9,197 nt of DNA, from contig WTGD01000299.1 in NCBI GenBank assembly GCA_011523725.1, positions 1 through 9,197 on the forward strand, read 5' to 3'. Shown one piece after another: positions 1 to 6,925 of this stretch. The notes under the pieces are model-generated. The model searched no databases, was not told where the DNA came from, and saw only the letters and a list, made by a program, of their open reading frames with translations. Position 1 is the stretch's first letter. Every line of letters starts with the position of its first letter. The stretch is from Nitrospinota bacterium. GTDB lineage: Bacteria; UBA8248. Position numbers and translations under genes: made by a program.

Positions 1-1819
<1,819 letters not shown>

Positions 1820-1875
1820 GAGAGTACCTCCCGGATCGGTCAGGTGAAAAAATCATAGCTATACGATTTTCCGCT

Positions 1876-1904
1876 ATTGTTGGATATTCGCGCGGATTTC
1901 TCAA
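1876..1904 (-). promoter_or_regulatory. Candidate sigma70-like promoter for acs
   Basis: On the minus strand TTGAGA (1899-1904) and AACAAT (1876-1881, 4/6 match to TATAAT) are separated by 17 bases in the gap between thiE and acs, about 60 bases before the acs start. A 7-bp GC inverted repeat (CGCGCGG / CCGCGCG) flanks the -35 box and might act as an operator or weak hairpin; no T-run follows it. This is consensus matching only. Confidence 0.3.
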
Positions 1905-1932
1905 GTAGCCGCGCGGATGTGGACAGGCCGAA

Positions 1933-2559
1933 TCAAGCGGAGAGCGCCGCGCGTACCTCCCGCGCCGCCCGGGCGGGGTCGTCCGCCGCCAGGATCGCGC
2001 CGATGAGCGCGACGCCATGCGCGCCCCGCGCGAGACACGCCGAGGCGTTCTGCGCCCCCACGCCGCCGAGCGCGTAGACGGGGCCGCCGGCTGCTTCGCA
2101 TTCGCGCGCGAAGGCCTCCAGCCCCAGGACGGGGCCGGATGAGAATTTGCTGTTGGTGGGGAAGACGGGGCTGAGCGTAACGAAATCGGCCCCTTCGGCG
2201 AACGCGGTAGCGGCTTCTTCTCCCGAATGGGCGGAATAGCCGATGAGACCCGCATACCCTTCCGCGCGCACCGCAGAGACGCTCACCGTGCCCTTGCCCA
2301 GGTGTACGCCGTCCGCGCCCAGGGTTTCGGCCAACTCCGGATCGCCGTTCACGAGCAGGCGCGCGCCGTGTTCTTTCACGAGAGAAGCGACCTCCCGCCC
2401 CAGGCGCAAGCGCTCATCGTAAGGCAAATCCTTTTCCCTGTACTGGACGAAGCGCACCCCGCCAGCGAGAGCGGCCTCCAGCGCGCCCGGGAGATCGCCC
2501 GACGGGGGCGCGTTCCTGTCCGTGATGAGGTAGAGCGGGTCGAGCGCCGATGATTCCAA
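1933..2559 (-). CDS. thiE: Thiamine-phosphate synthase / TenI-family protein
   Basis: This TIM-barrel protein of the ThiE/TenI family has 208 residues, the usual length. ThiE couples HMP pyrophosphate to thiazole phosphate; the related TenI aromatises the thiazole phosphate. Visible motifs are YLITDR (10-15), VQYREKDL (38-45), NGDPELAETLGADGVHLGK (71-89), IGYSAHSGEEA (106-116), GADFVTLSPVFPTNSK (123-138) and ALGGVGAQNA. Gln39, Arg41 and Lys43 fit the pyrophosphate-binding QxRxK motif, and the PVFPT loop looks ThiE-like. The usual Mg-binding 'ND' after the strand is 'NG' here, and GQED is replaced by GKGT, so TenI activity is a real alternative. The start used is TTG at 2557-2559, with no convincing ribosome site. 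CTG at 2572-2574 is an in-frame alternative giving an N-terminus of the LIREILES type. Only 17 bases separate it from the thiG stop, so translation is probably coupled. Confidence 0.85.
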   Translation of the reverse strand: MESSALDPLYLITDRNAPPSGDLPGALEAALAGGVRFVQYREKDLPYDERLRLGREVASLVKEHGARLLVNGDPELAETLGADGVHLGKGTVSVSAVRAEGYAGLIGYSAHSGEEAATAFAEGADFVTLSPVFPTNSKFSSGPVLGLEAFARECEAAGGPVYALGGVGAQNASACLARGAHGVALIGAILAADDPARAAREVRAALSA

Positions 2560-2576
2560 AATTTCGCGGATCAGCC

Positions 2577-3350
2577 CTAAGAGCCGATGACGCCCGCCAG
2601 CGGGCTCGACGCCGTGGCGTAGAGCTTCATGGGGATGCGCCCCGCCTCGTACGCGAGCCTGCCCGACTCGACGGCCAGGTTCATGGCGCGCGCCATCTTC
2701 ACCGGATCGTCCGCGCCCGCGATGGCCGTCTGCATCAAGACGGCGGCCGCACCGAGTTCCATCGCGACGGCGGCGTCCGAAGCCGTGCCCACGCCCGCGT
2801 CCACGATGACGGGAACCGATACCTGCTCCAGGATGATCCTGAGGTTGTAGGGGTTCCGGATGCCCAGGCCCGAGCCTATCGGTGCGGCCAGCGGCATGAC
2901 GGCGTGGCAGCCGAGTTGTTCGAGCTTCTTGCAGATGACCGGATCGTCGATGCAGTAGGGCAGGACGATGAAGCCGTCATCGAGCAGAATGCGGCAGGCT
3001 TCCAAGAGGCCCTCGTTGTCCGGGAAGAGCGTGTCCTCATCGCCGATGACCTCGACCTTCACGAAGTCCGACCCCGTGGCCTCGCGCGCGAGGCGCGCCG
3101 TCGTCACCGCGCTCTTCACGTCGTAGCAGCCCGCCGTGTTGGGCAGCATCGTGTATTTTTCCTTGTCGAAATGCGCCCAGAAGCCCTCTGCGGAATCGTC
3201 TTCCAGGTCCACGCGGCGCACCGCGACGGTGACGATCTCCGTCCCGCTCGCCTCGAGCGCGTCGCGCATCACGGCGAAACTCGGATACTTGCCCGAACCC
3301 ACCAAAAGGCGGGAAGTGAACGTCCTGCCCCCGATCTCATACGTGCTCAT
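2577..3350 (-). CDS. thiG: Thiazole synthase ThiG
   Basis: ThiG forms the thiazole phosphate carboxylate from DXP, dehydroglycine and the thiocarboxylate on ThiS, in the cytoplasm. The protein has 257 residues, which is standard. Family signatures are the N-terminal TFTSRLLVGSGKY (11-21), RRVDL (45-49), LPNTAGC (69-75), VKVEVIGD with Lys98 as the expected Schiff-base lysine, the long LPYCIDDPVICKKLEQLG segment, MPLAAPIGSGLGI, and PVIVDAGVGTASDAAVAMELGA, a phosphate-binding end of the barrel. A GTG immediately precedes the ATG. The ATG at 3348-3350 is preferred because GGGAGG lies seven bases upstream of it. The gene sits 51 bases after thiS, under the same TPP riboswitch. The dehydroglycine-making partner (ThiH or ThiO) is not in the window. 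Confidence 0.96.
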   Translation of the reverse strand: MSTYEIGGRTFTSRLLVGSGKYPSFAVMRDALEASGTEIVTVAVRRVDLEDDSAEGFWAHFDKEKYTMLPNTAGCYDVKSAVTTARLAREATGSDFVKVEVIGDEDTLFPDNEGLLEACRILLDDGFIVLPYCIDDPVICKKLEQLGCHAVMPLAAPIGSGLGIRNPYNLRIILEQVSVPVIVDAGVGTASDAAVAMELGAAAVLMQTAIAGADDPVKMARAMNLAVESGRLAYEAGRIPMKLYATASSPLAGVIGS

Positions 3351-3401
3351 CACACTCCCTCCCGGCGCCGGCTTTCACGCCGCGCCCGTTTTCATTCAGG
3401 A

Positions 3402-3602
3402 TCAGCCCCCGCCCACGGCGCGGACGATCTCGACCTCATCCCCATCGGATAGATGCGTGTCCCCGTATTCGCCCCGGCGGACGATTTCCATGTTGAGCGC
3501 CACGGCGATGCCGTTCACCTCGAGCGACATCGAATCCAGAAGCGACGCGACGCTCACGCCCTCTTCCAGTTCCCTGTCCTCTCCGTTCACCCGGACACGC
3601 AA
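3402..3602 (-). CDS. thiS: Sulfur carrier protein ThiS (TTG start)
   Basis: ThiS is a ubiquitin-fold sulfur carrier. Its C-terminal Gly-Gly is adenylated by ThiF, thiocarboxylated and used by ThiG. The 66-residue product is the typical size. It starts (M)RVRVNGEDRELEEGVSVA, contains the core VNGIAVALNMEIV, the acidic loop LSDGDEVEIV, and ends AVGGG, the obligatory glycine tail. The frame is open further upstream, but no ATG lies between the leader terminator and the conserved fold. TTG at 3600-3602 is chosen because GGGGAG lies eight bases upstream and it gives the normal ThiS length. It is the first gene after the TPP riboswitch and terminator. No thiF is present nearby, so the adenylating enzyme must be encoded elsewhere or be shared (for example MoeB). 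Confidence 0.93.
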   Translation of the reverse strand: MRVRVNGEDRELEEGVSVASLLDSMSLEVNGIAVALNMEIVRRGEYGDTHLSDGDEVEIVRAVGGG

Positions 3603-3610
3603 GAATTCAT

Positions 3611-3616
3611 CTCCCC
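3611..3616 (-). promoter_or_regulatory. Ribosome binding site that fixes the thiS TTG start
   Basis: GGGGAG on the minus strand lies eight bases before TTG 3602-3600. It supports the non-ATG start and places the translation start well after the leader terminator. Confidence 0.65.
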
Positions 3617-3651
3617 GCGCGACGTTCAATATGAAACATCGCGCACCCCAT

Positions 3652-3681
3652 AAAAAAGCCGCCCCGCGATTCGGGAGCGGC
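3652..3681 (-). terminator. Intrinsic terminator (attenuator) of the thi leader
   Basis: On the minus strand GCCGC-T-CCCG (3681-3672) pairs with CGGGGCGGC (3666-3658) around a five-base loop, with a bulged T or a G-T pair. TTTTTT (3657-3652) follows directly. It sits between the TPP aptamer and the thiS ribosome site, the usual place for the expression platform of a transcription-terminating riboswitch. Confidence 0.88.
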
Positions 3682-3708
3682 CAGAAACACCCGGATTCTT
3701 TGGCCCGC

Positions 3709-3793
3709 TTCCCTTCGCTGGAATTACCCAGTGCAGGTTCCAAGGGTTGCCCGAAACTTCAGGCTCTCAGTACATACACCCCTAGCAGGGACT
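3709..3793 (-). ncRNA. TPP riboswitch aptamer (THI element)
   Basis: The minus strand carries the conserved THI-box order: CTAGGGGTG (3785-3777), CTGAGA (3770-3765), a short P3 arm GCCTGA/TCGGGC, AACCC, GGAACCTG, the CTGG/CCAG arm of P5, and GCGAAGGGAAG. P1 is TCCCT (3791-3787) with AGGGA (3714-3710). The aptamer binds thiamine pyrophosphate. Because a terminator follows and the thi genes come next, TPP binding should reduce thiSGE transcription. The P1 3' strand lies next to a sequence that can pair with the terminator's first arm, giving a ready switch. Confidence 0.95.
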
Positions 3794-3803
3794 TCCTCCC
3801 CGA

Positions 3804-3832
3804 AGCATATACGGATGCTCGCCGACTTGCAA
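3804..3832 (-). promoter_or_regulatory. Candidate promoter of the thiSGE operon
   Basis: TTGCAA (3827-3832) and TATGCT (3804-3809) on the minus strand are 17 bases apart. Transcription would begin about seven bases later, just before P1 of the TPP aptamer, exactly where a riboswitch transcript should start. Each hexamer matches 4/6; the position is the stronger argument. Confidence 0.55.
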
Positions 3833-3882
3833 CGCCCAAAGACGCAAGTGCGCGCCGATGCGGAGTGCAATTCGCACCTTTT

Positions 3883-3936
3883 TCGGGTATGAATACGAAA
3901 AATCACAAAATATGGCCGGGATTCACCAATACCCGA
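3883..3936. repeat. Perfect 8-bp inverted repeat in the divergent thi/adh intergenic region
   Basis: TCGGGTAT (3883-3890) and ATACCCGA (3929-3936) are exact reverse complements separated by 38 bases. Both lie in the AT-richer stretch upstream of the alcohol dehydrogenase, between two divergent transcription units. The element could be a split operator or chance. No convincing adh promoter hexamers were found between or beside the arms. Confidence 0.35.
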
Positions 3937-3963
3937 CCGAGTCATCCACCGAGGAGCATGCCC

Positions 3964-5064
3964 ATGAAAGCAGCCATCTTCCACGAAGTCGGCAAACCGA
4001 TGACCATCGAACCCATCGAGGTGGAACCGCCCAAGGAGGGCGAGGTGCTCGTACACTACCGCGCGGGCGGCGTGTGCCACAGCGACCACCACGCCATCGC
4101 GGGCCTGTTCCCGGTGCCCACCCCCATCATCATGGGGCATGAGGGCGCGGGCGTCGTGGAAGAAGTCGGACCCGGCGTGACGTCGGTGAAGCCCGGCGAT
4201 CACGTGGTGACCGTCTGGCGCTACAGTTGCGGCTCGTGCGAACTCTGCCTCTCGAACCGGCCCGCCATCTGCGGCGAGGGCATCCGCATGCGCGCCGACG
4301 GCACGCTCTCGGACGGCACGACGCGCTTCTCCATCAACGGCCAGAAGGTGCACCACTTCCTGGGCGTCTCCACGTTCAGCTCCCACTCGGTGATGTCGGA
4401 GAAATCGGTGCTCAAGATTCGCGAGGACATGTCGCTCGAAAAAGCGGCGGTGGTGAGCTGCGCCGTCATCACGGGCGTGGGCGCGGTGGTGAACGGCGCG
4501 AAGGTGGGGCCCGGCGAGAGCGTGGCGATATTCGGCGCGGGCGGCGTGGGGCTGAACGCGGTCCAGGGCGCGGCCCTGATCGGAGCGGAGCCCATCATCG
4601 CGGTCGACCTGATGCAGAACAAGCTCGATATGGCGAAGAAATTCGGCGCGACGCACACCGTGAACTCCTCGGACGAGGACGCGGTGGAGGCCATCCGCGC
4701 GCTCACCGACGGCAAGGGGGCGCACTACGCCTTCGAGTTCATCGGTGTGCCCGAGGTGATGTCCACCGCCTTCAAGAGCCTGCGCACCGGCGGCACCGCC
4801 GTCATCGTGGGCATCGCGGACGTGAAATCGCAGGTCTCGATACAGCCCACCTCACTCGTGACGGAAGAAAAACGCCTCATCGGCTCGCTCTACGGCTCAT
4901 CCAACCCCAGGCTGTTCGTGCCCCGGCTCATCGACCTCTACATGGCCGGGAAACTCAACCTCGACGACCTGCTCACCAAGGAATGGCCCATCGAGCAGAT
5001 CAACGAGGCCTACGATGCGCTCTTGAACGGCGAGGTGGCCCGCAGCGTCGTCGTGCACGAATAG
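3964..5064 (+). CDS. Zinc-dependent alcohol dehydrogenase (MDR superfamily, class III-like)
   Basis: This predicted cytoplasmic oxidoreductase of 366 residues probably interconverts an alcohol and an aldehyde with NAD(H). The catalytic zinc site is visible as Cys38 (GVCHSDHH), His59-Glu60 (GHEGAGVVEEVG) and Cys166 (VVSCAVITGVGAVVN). The structural zinc lobe has Cys89, Cys92, Cys95 and Cys103 (CGSCELCLSNRPAIC). The Rossmann fold shows FGAGGVGLNAVQGA (190-203) and an Asp after the second strand (AVDLM, Asp215), which favours NAD over NADP. Spacing and motifs resemble the class III / NDMA-dependent and mycothiol- or glutathione-linked formaldehyde dehydrogenase group; the true substrate is not readable. 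The second ATG is chosen because GAGGAG lies seven bases before it, while the ATG at 3958 is only one base away. A rhodanese gene follows after 49 bases, suggesting co-transcription. It is transcribed away from the thi operon. Confidence 0.92.
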   Translation: MKAAIFHEVGKPMTIEPIEVEPPKEGEVLVHYRAGGVCHSDHHAIAGLFPVPTPIIMGHEGAGVVEEVGPGVTSVKPGDHVVTVWRYSCGSCELCLSNRPAICGEGIRMRADGTLSDGTTRFSINGQKVHHFLGVSTFSSHSVMSEKSVLKIREDMSLEKAAVVSCAVITGVGAVVNGAKVGPGESVAIFGAGGVGLNAVQGAALIGAEPIIAVDLMQNKLDMAKKFGATHTVNSSDEDAVEAIRALTDGKGAHYAFEFIGVPEVMSTAFKSLRTGGTAVIVGIADVKSQVSIQPTSLVTEEKRLIGSLYGSSNPRLFVPRLIDLYMAGKLNLDDLLTKEWPIEQINEAYDALLNGEVARSVVVHE

Positions 5065-5113
5065 AGAGGGACTGCCCCTCAAAGATGAGGAACGCTTAAA
5101 TCAAGGATGTTCA

Positions 5114-5488
5114 ATGAACGAGCAGCTCGACCACTACGCGAACAAGCTGGCCTATGAGACCGATTCATGGGACCTGAAAGTCGCTATTGAGGCAGGCGAG
5201 AACGTCGTCGTCATCGATGCGCGATCGCCAGAAGCATACGAGGAAGAGCACATCCCGGGCGCGATCAACATTCCGCACCGGCAGATGAGCCCCGATACCA
5301 CCGCGCACCTTGACGGGGATGCCCTCGTCGTCACCTACTGCGACGGCATCGGCTGCAACGCCTCGACCAAGGGCGCGCTCAACATGACGCGGCTGGGCTT
5401 CCGGGTGAAGGAACTCATGGGCGGGCTCGACTGGTGGAAGCGCGACGGCCACCCGACCGAAAAGGCCGCCCGGTCGGTGAAGTCGTGA
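5114..5488 (+). CDS. Single-domain rhodanese-like protein
   Basis: This small cytoplasmic protein (124 residues) consists of one rhodanese domain, expected to carry sulfur as a cysteine persulfide or act as a thiol-linked sensor. The CH2-type motifs are VVVIDARSPEAYEEEHIPGAIN, split here as VVVIDARSPE (31-40) and EEEHIPGAIN (43-52). The active-site loop YCDGIGCNAS has Cys76 as the expected catalytic residue and a second Cys81 in the same loop. The conserved end MGGLDWWKRDGHPTE follows. No signal peptide is seen. AAGGA six bases upstream supports the ATG. It lies 49 bases after the alcohol dehydrogenase with no terminator between, so they probably share a transcript. The sulfur donor and acceptor are unknown. 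Confidence 0.9.
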   Translation: MNEQLDHYANKLAYETDSWDLKVAIEAGENVVVIDARSPEAYEEEHIPGAINIPHRQMSPDTTAHLDGDALVVTYCDGIGCNASTKGALNMTRLGFRVKELMGGLDWWKRDGHPTEKAARSVKS

Positions 5489-5534
5489 AGGAGAAACCCT
5501 TTTCAGATCGCTTTATGGCTCATCCACCGGGAAG

Positions 5535-5801
5535 CTACCGTCTTCGATAAACGTCTCTTCGATGACCGACATCTAAGATGATGATCTTGGAACTGGCGGG
5601 GAAGGTGTAAAGAACTCTGTAATCACCGACTCTCATTCGATAAACGTCATACCCGTCCAACTGCCCTTTCAGTTTTGTTGCTCCTCGTATGTTTTCGTCA
5701 TTGATTAGCGCATCGATTCTGTTTTTGATTCGATTTTTTGCGGTTTCGGGTAAGTTTTCAATGCTCTTGCGCGCTGCGTTCGTATAAGTCGCGTCGTACA
5801 A
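5535..5801 (-). CDS. RelE/ParE-family toxin (TTG start)
   Basis: This is an 88-residue toxin-fold protein; family members mostly cleave mRNA on the ribosome (RelE) or inhibit gyrase (ParE). The N-terminus YDATYTNAARKSIENLP has the usual strand-helix pattern. It is followed by TKLKGQLDGYDVYRMRVGDYRVLYTF and the final ILDVGHRRDVYRR. Against RelE, Lys43/Lys45, Arg62, Arg82 and Tyr85 fall at positions comparable to the catalytic Lys52/54, Arg61, Arg81 and Tyr87, so mRNA cleavage is favoured. The start is TTG at 5799-5801, since no ATG occurs near the N-terminus. It begins two bases after the antitoxin stop and has no Shine-Dalgarno of its own, which implies translational coupling. It converges on the rhodanese gene with a 46-base gap in which nothing was seen. 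Base composition is much lower in GC than in the flanking genes. Confidence 0.9.
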   Translation of the reverse strand: MYDATYTNAARKSIENLPETAKNRIKNRIDALINDENIRGATKLKGQLDGYDVYRMRVGDYRVLYTFPASSKIIILDVGHRRDVYRRR

Positions 5802-5803
5802 TT

Positions 5804-5986
5804 TTATTTTACGAATTCATCAAAATCGACCACCCGTCCTTCGTCCGTAACGAGCGAGTCGCGGCCTTCCTTGAGATCGCGCCATCGTTTCGCCGCTATC
5901 TCGAAATCAACCGCATCCTCGGCGGTTTCTTCCGCTTCGTTCGGCGGTTCATCCTTGCGGCTGTTTTTCACAGGATGGGTACCCAT
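5804..5986 (-). CDS. Putative type II antitoxin of the RelE-like toxin
   Basis: This 60-residue protein is encoded directly upstream of the toxin and ends two bases before it, the normal antitoxin-toxin order. The N-terminal half is charged and probably disordered (KNSRKDEPPNEAEETAEDA). It is followed by a likely helix (FEIAAKRWRDLKEGRDS) and an acidic tail ending VVDFDEFVK, which could wrap the basic toxin. No helix-turn-helix or ribbon-helix-helix domain is recognisable, so the DNA-binding part usual in antitoxins seems short or absent. The ATG is well supported: GGAAGGA lies seven bases upstream, and an in-frame TGA closes the frame 27 bases before the start. The family was not recognised from sequence; identity rests on position, size and charge pattern. 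Confidence 0.72.
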   Translation of the reverse strand: MGTHPVKNSRKDEPPNEAEETAEDAVDFEIAAKRWRDLKEGRDSLVTDEGRVVDFDEFVK

Positions 5987-5987
5987 C
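5974..5987. promoter_or_regulatory. 14-bp perfect palindrome over the antitoxin start codon
   Basis: GATGGGTACCCATC is its own reverse complement and contains the antitoxin ATG (5986-5984 on the minus strand). It might be an operator for autoregulation or a small hairpin that hides the start codon. Coding constraint (Met-Gly-Thr-His) could also explain part of it. Confidence 0.35.
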
Positions 5988-6051
5988 GCTTCGTCCTTCC
6001 CGTTTTCGCCTCGTCATAAATTTCTTAAACTCCATTTTTCCCATCCGGAAA

Positions 6052-6080
6052 ACCATAGCACAAGCGGCCTGTTTTCTCCA
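6052..6080 (-). promoter_or_regulatory. Candidate promoter of the toxin-antitoxin operon
   Basis: TGGAGA (6075-6080) and TATGGT (6052-6057) on the minus strand are 17 bases apart, and a TGC extends the -10 box. It lies about 65 bases before the antitoxin ATG. Each hexamer matches only 4/6. Confidence 0.28.
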
Positions 6081-6149
6081 TGCGATACAAAAGGGCCTGG
6101 CTTTGCGTTCGTTGCCCTCGCCTTTGTCCCCTCCTCCCGAAACCCCCGT

Positions 6150-6180
6150 TTGGACACCTGCGGGCGTTTTTTGATATTCT
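6150..6180 (+). promoter_or_regulatory. Candidate promoter of the cyclase-methyltransferase-bioA cluster
   Basis: TTGGAC (6150-6155) lies upstream of TATTCT (6175-6180), which has an extended -10 (TGA before it). The spacing to TATTCT is 19 bases; the overlapping GATATT gives 17. It is placed about 40 bases before the cyclase ATG, the expected position. The rest of 5987-6221 holds the divergent TA promoter and no gene. Confidence 0.33.
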
Positions 6181-6221
6181 AGCCCCATCCAATCCCACCC
6201 CATCCCGCCGGAGGAGCGCGC

Positions 6222-6851
6222 ATGGCCATCATCGACATTTCCGTTCCCGTAATTGAAGGAAAAATGCCCATCTTTCCCGGAAATCCGGGGCTTTCGATGC
6301 GCTTTACAAAATCTTTTGATGCAGGGGACGACGTCTGCCTCACCGAGGCCATAATCGGCGTTCACACGGGCACGCATCTCGACGCGCCCATGCACTACCT
6401 CCACGACGCGGGCGGCATCGAGACGCTGAACCTCGAGACCCTCATGGGCCCCGCCCGTGTGATCGCGGTGGAAAACCACGAGTGCATCACGGCGGAGGAA
6501 CTCGCCACCAAGAACCTGGAAGGCGCCACGCGCTTCCTCATCAAGACGCGAAACTCCGACGAGGAGTGGTGGACGAAGCCCTACAGCCCCGACTACTGCC
6601 ACATGACGGCCGAAGCCGGCCAGCTACTCTACGACCACGGGATGGAGCTTCTGGGCGTGGACTATCTCGGCGTGGACGCGCCCGACCCCAACGTGCCCGT
6701 CCACACGCTGCTGTTGCCGCTCGGCGTCGTGCTGCTCGAAGGCCTGAACCTTAGCCACGCGCCCGAGGGCGATTACGAGCTCATCGCCCTGCCCGCCCTG
6801 TATCCGGGGCGAGACGGCGCGCCCGCGCGCGCGGTGTTGAGACCGCTCTAG
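6222..6851 (+). CDS. Cyclase-family metal-dependent hydrolase (kynurenine formamidase fold)
   Basis: This 209-residue protein belongs to the Cyclase/KynB family, metal-dependent amide or lactone hydrolases that include bacterial arylformamidase. The signature metal motif is present as GVHTGTHLDAPMHYL, giving ligands His48, His52, Asp54 and His58. The N-terminus ISVPVIEGKMPIFPGNP corresponds to the family's conserved first strand and 'P-x-x-PG' turn. The later GMELLGVDYLGVDAPD segment and the end LIALPALYPGRDGAPARAVLRPL are also typical. No kynA, kynU or isatin-pathway gene is nearby, so a kynurenine role is not supported and the substrate is unknown. GGAGGAG five bases before the ATG fixes the start. 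It is the first gene of the rightward group with the methyltransferase and bioA, 74 bases before the methyltransferase. Confidence 0.88.
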   Translation: MAIIDISVPVIEGKMPIFPGNPGLSMRFTKSFDAGDDVCLTEAIIGVHTGTHLDAPMHYLHDAGGIETLNLETLMGPARVIAVENHECITAEELATKNLEGATRFLIKTRNSDEEWWTKPYSPDYCHMTAEAGQLLYDHGMELLGVDYLGVDAPDPNVPVHTLLLPLGVVLLEGLNLSHAPEGDYELIALPALYPGRDGAPARAVLRPL

Positions 6852-6859
6852 GCCGCTTG

Positions 6860-6879
6860 CCTGAAAACCGGTTTTCTGG
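6860..6879. repeat. Palindrome between cyclase and methyltransferase genes
   Basis: CCTGAAAACCGGTTTTCTGG is a 20-base palindrome with a single T/T mismatch pair; the inner 14 bases (6863-6876) are perfect. It begins nine bases after the cyclase stop. There is no following T-run, so it is not a standard terminator. It could be an operator, an RNA hairpin adjusting downstream expression or stability, or chance. Confidence 0.45.
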
Positions 6880-6925
6880 AAATACTCCCCCCGCAAGCCG
6901 ATATTCCCGATCATCGAGGAGCCGC

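Noticed and set aside
3603..3743. N-terminal extension of ThiS up to an ATG at 3743
   Set aside because: It would be translated from the aptamer and terminator sequence and has no ThiS homology; the TTG start with GGGGAG gives the normal 66 residues.
3136..3963. Long in-frame extension of the alcohol dehydrogenase reading frame to the left
   Set aside because: It runs antisense through thiG, thiS, the riboswitch and the terminator, has no domain character, and a good ribosome site selects the ATG at 3964.
4227..5099. Arg/Gly-rich open frame overlapping the alcohol dehydrogenase, with similar frames over bioA and the methyltransferase
   Set aside because: Out-of-frame shadows of well-supported genes with no domain or ribosome site.
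5489..5534. Bidirectional terminator between rhodanese and toxin genes
   Set aside because: No stem with a T-run could be drawn in the 46-base convergent gap.
6140..6172. Possible rightward terminator (CCCCG...CGGG followed by T6)
   Set aside because: Only four to five pairs with a loop of about twelve bases and no clear upstream transcript ending there; the T-run fits better as part of the cyclase promoter spacer.
5949..6602. 217-residue minus-strand frame across the TA promoter region and the cyclase gene
   Set aside because: It overlaps the strongly supported cyclase and the antitoxin start, and shows no family character.
6857..6925. Earlier TTG start for the methyltransferase
   Set aside because: The extension covers the intergenic palindrome and is not family-like; GAGGAG directly precedes the ATG at 6926.
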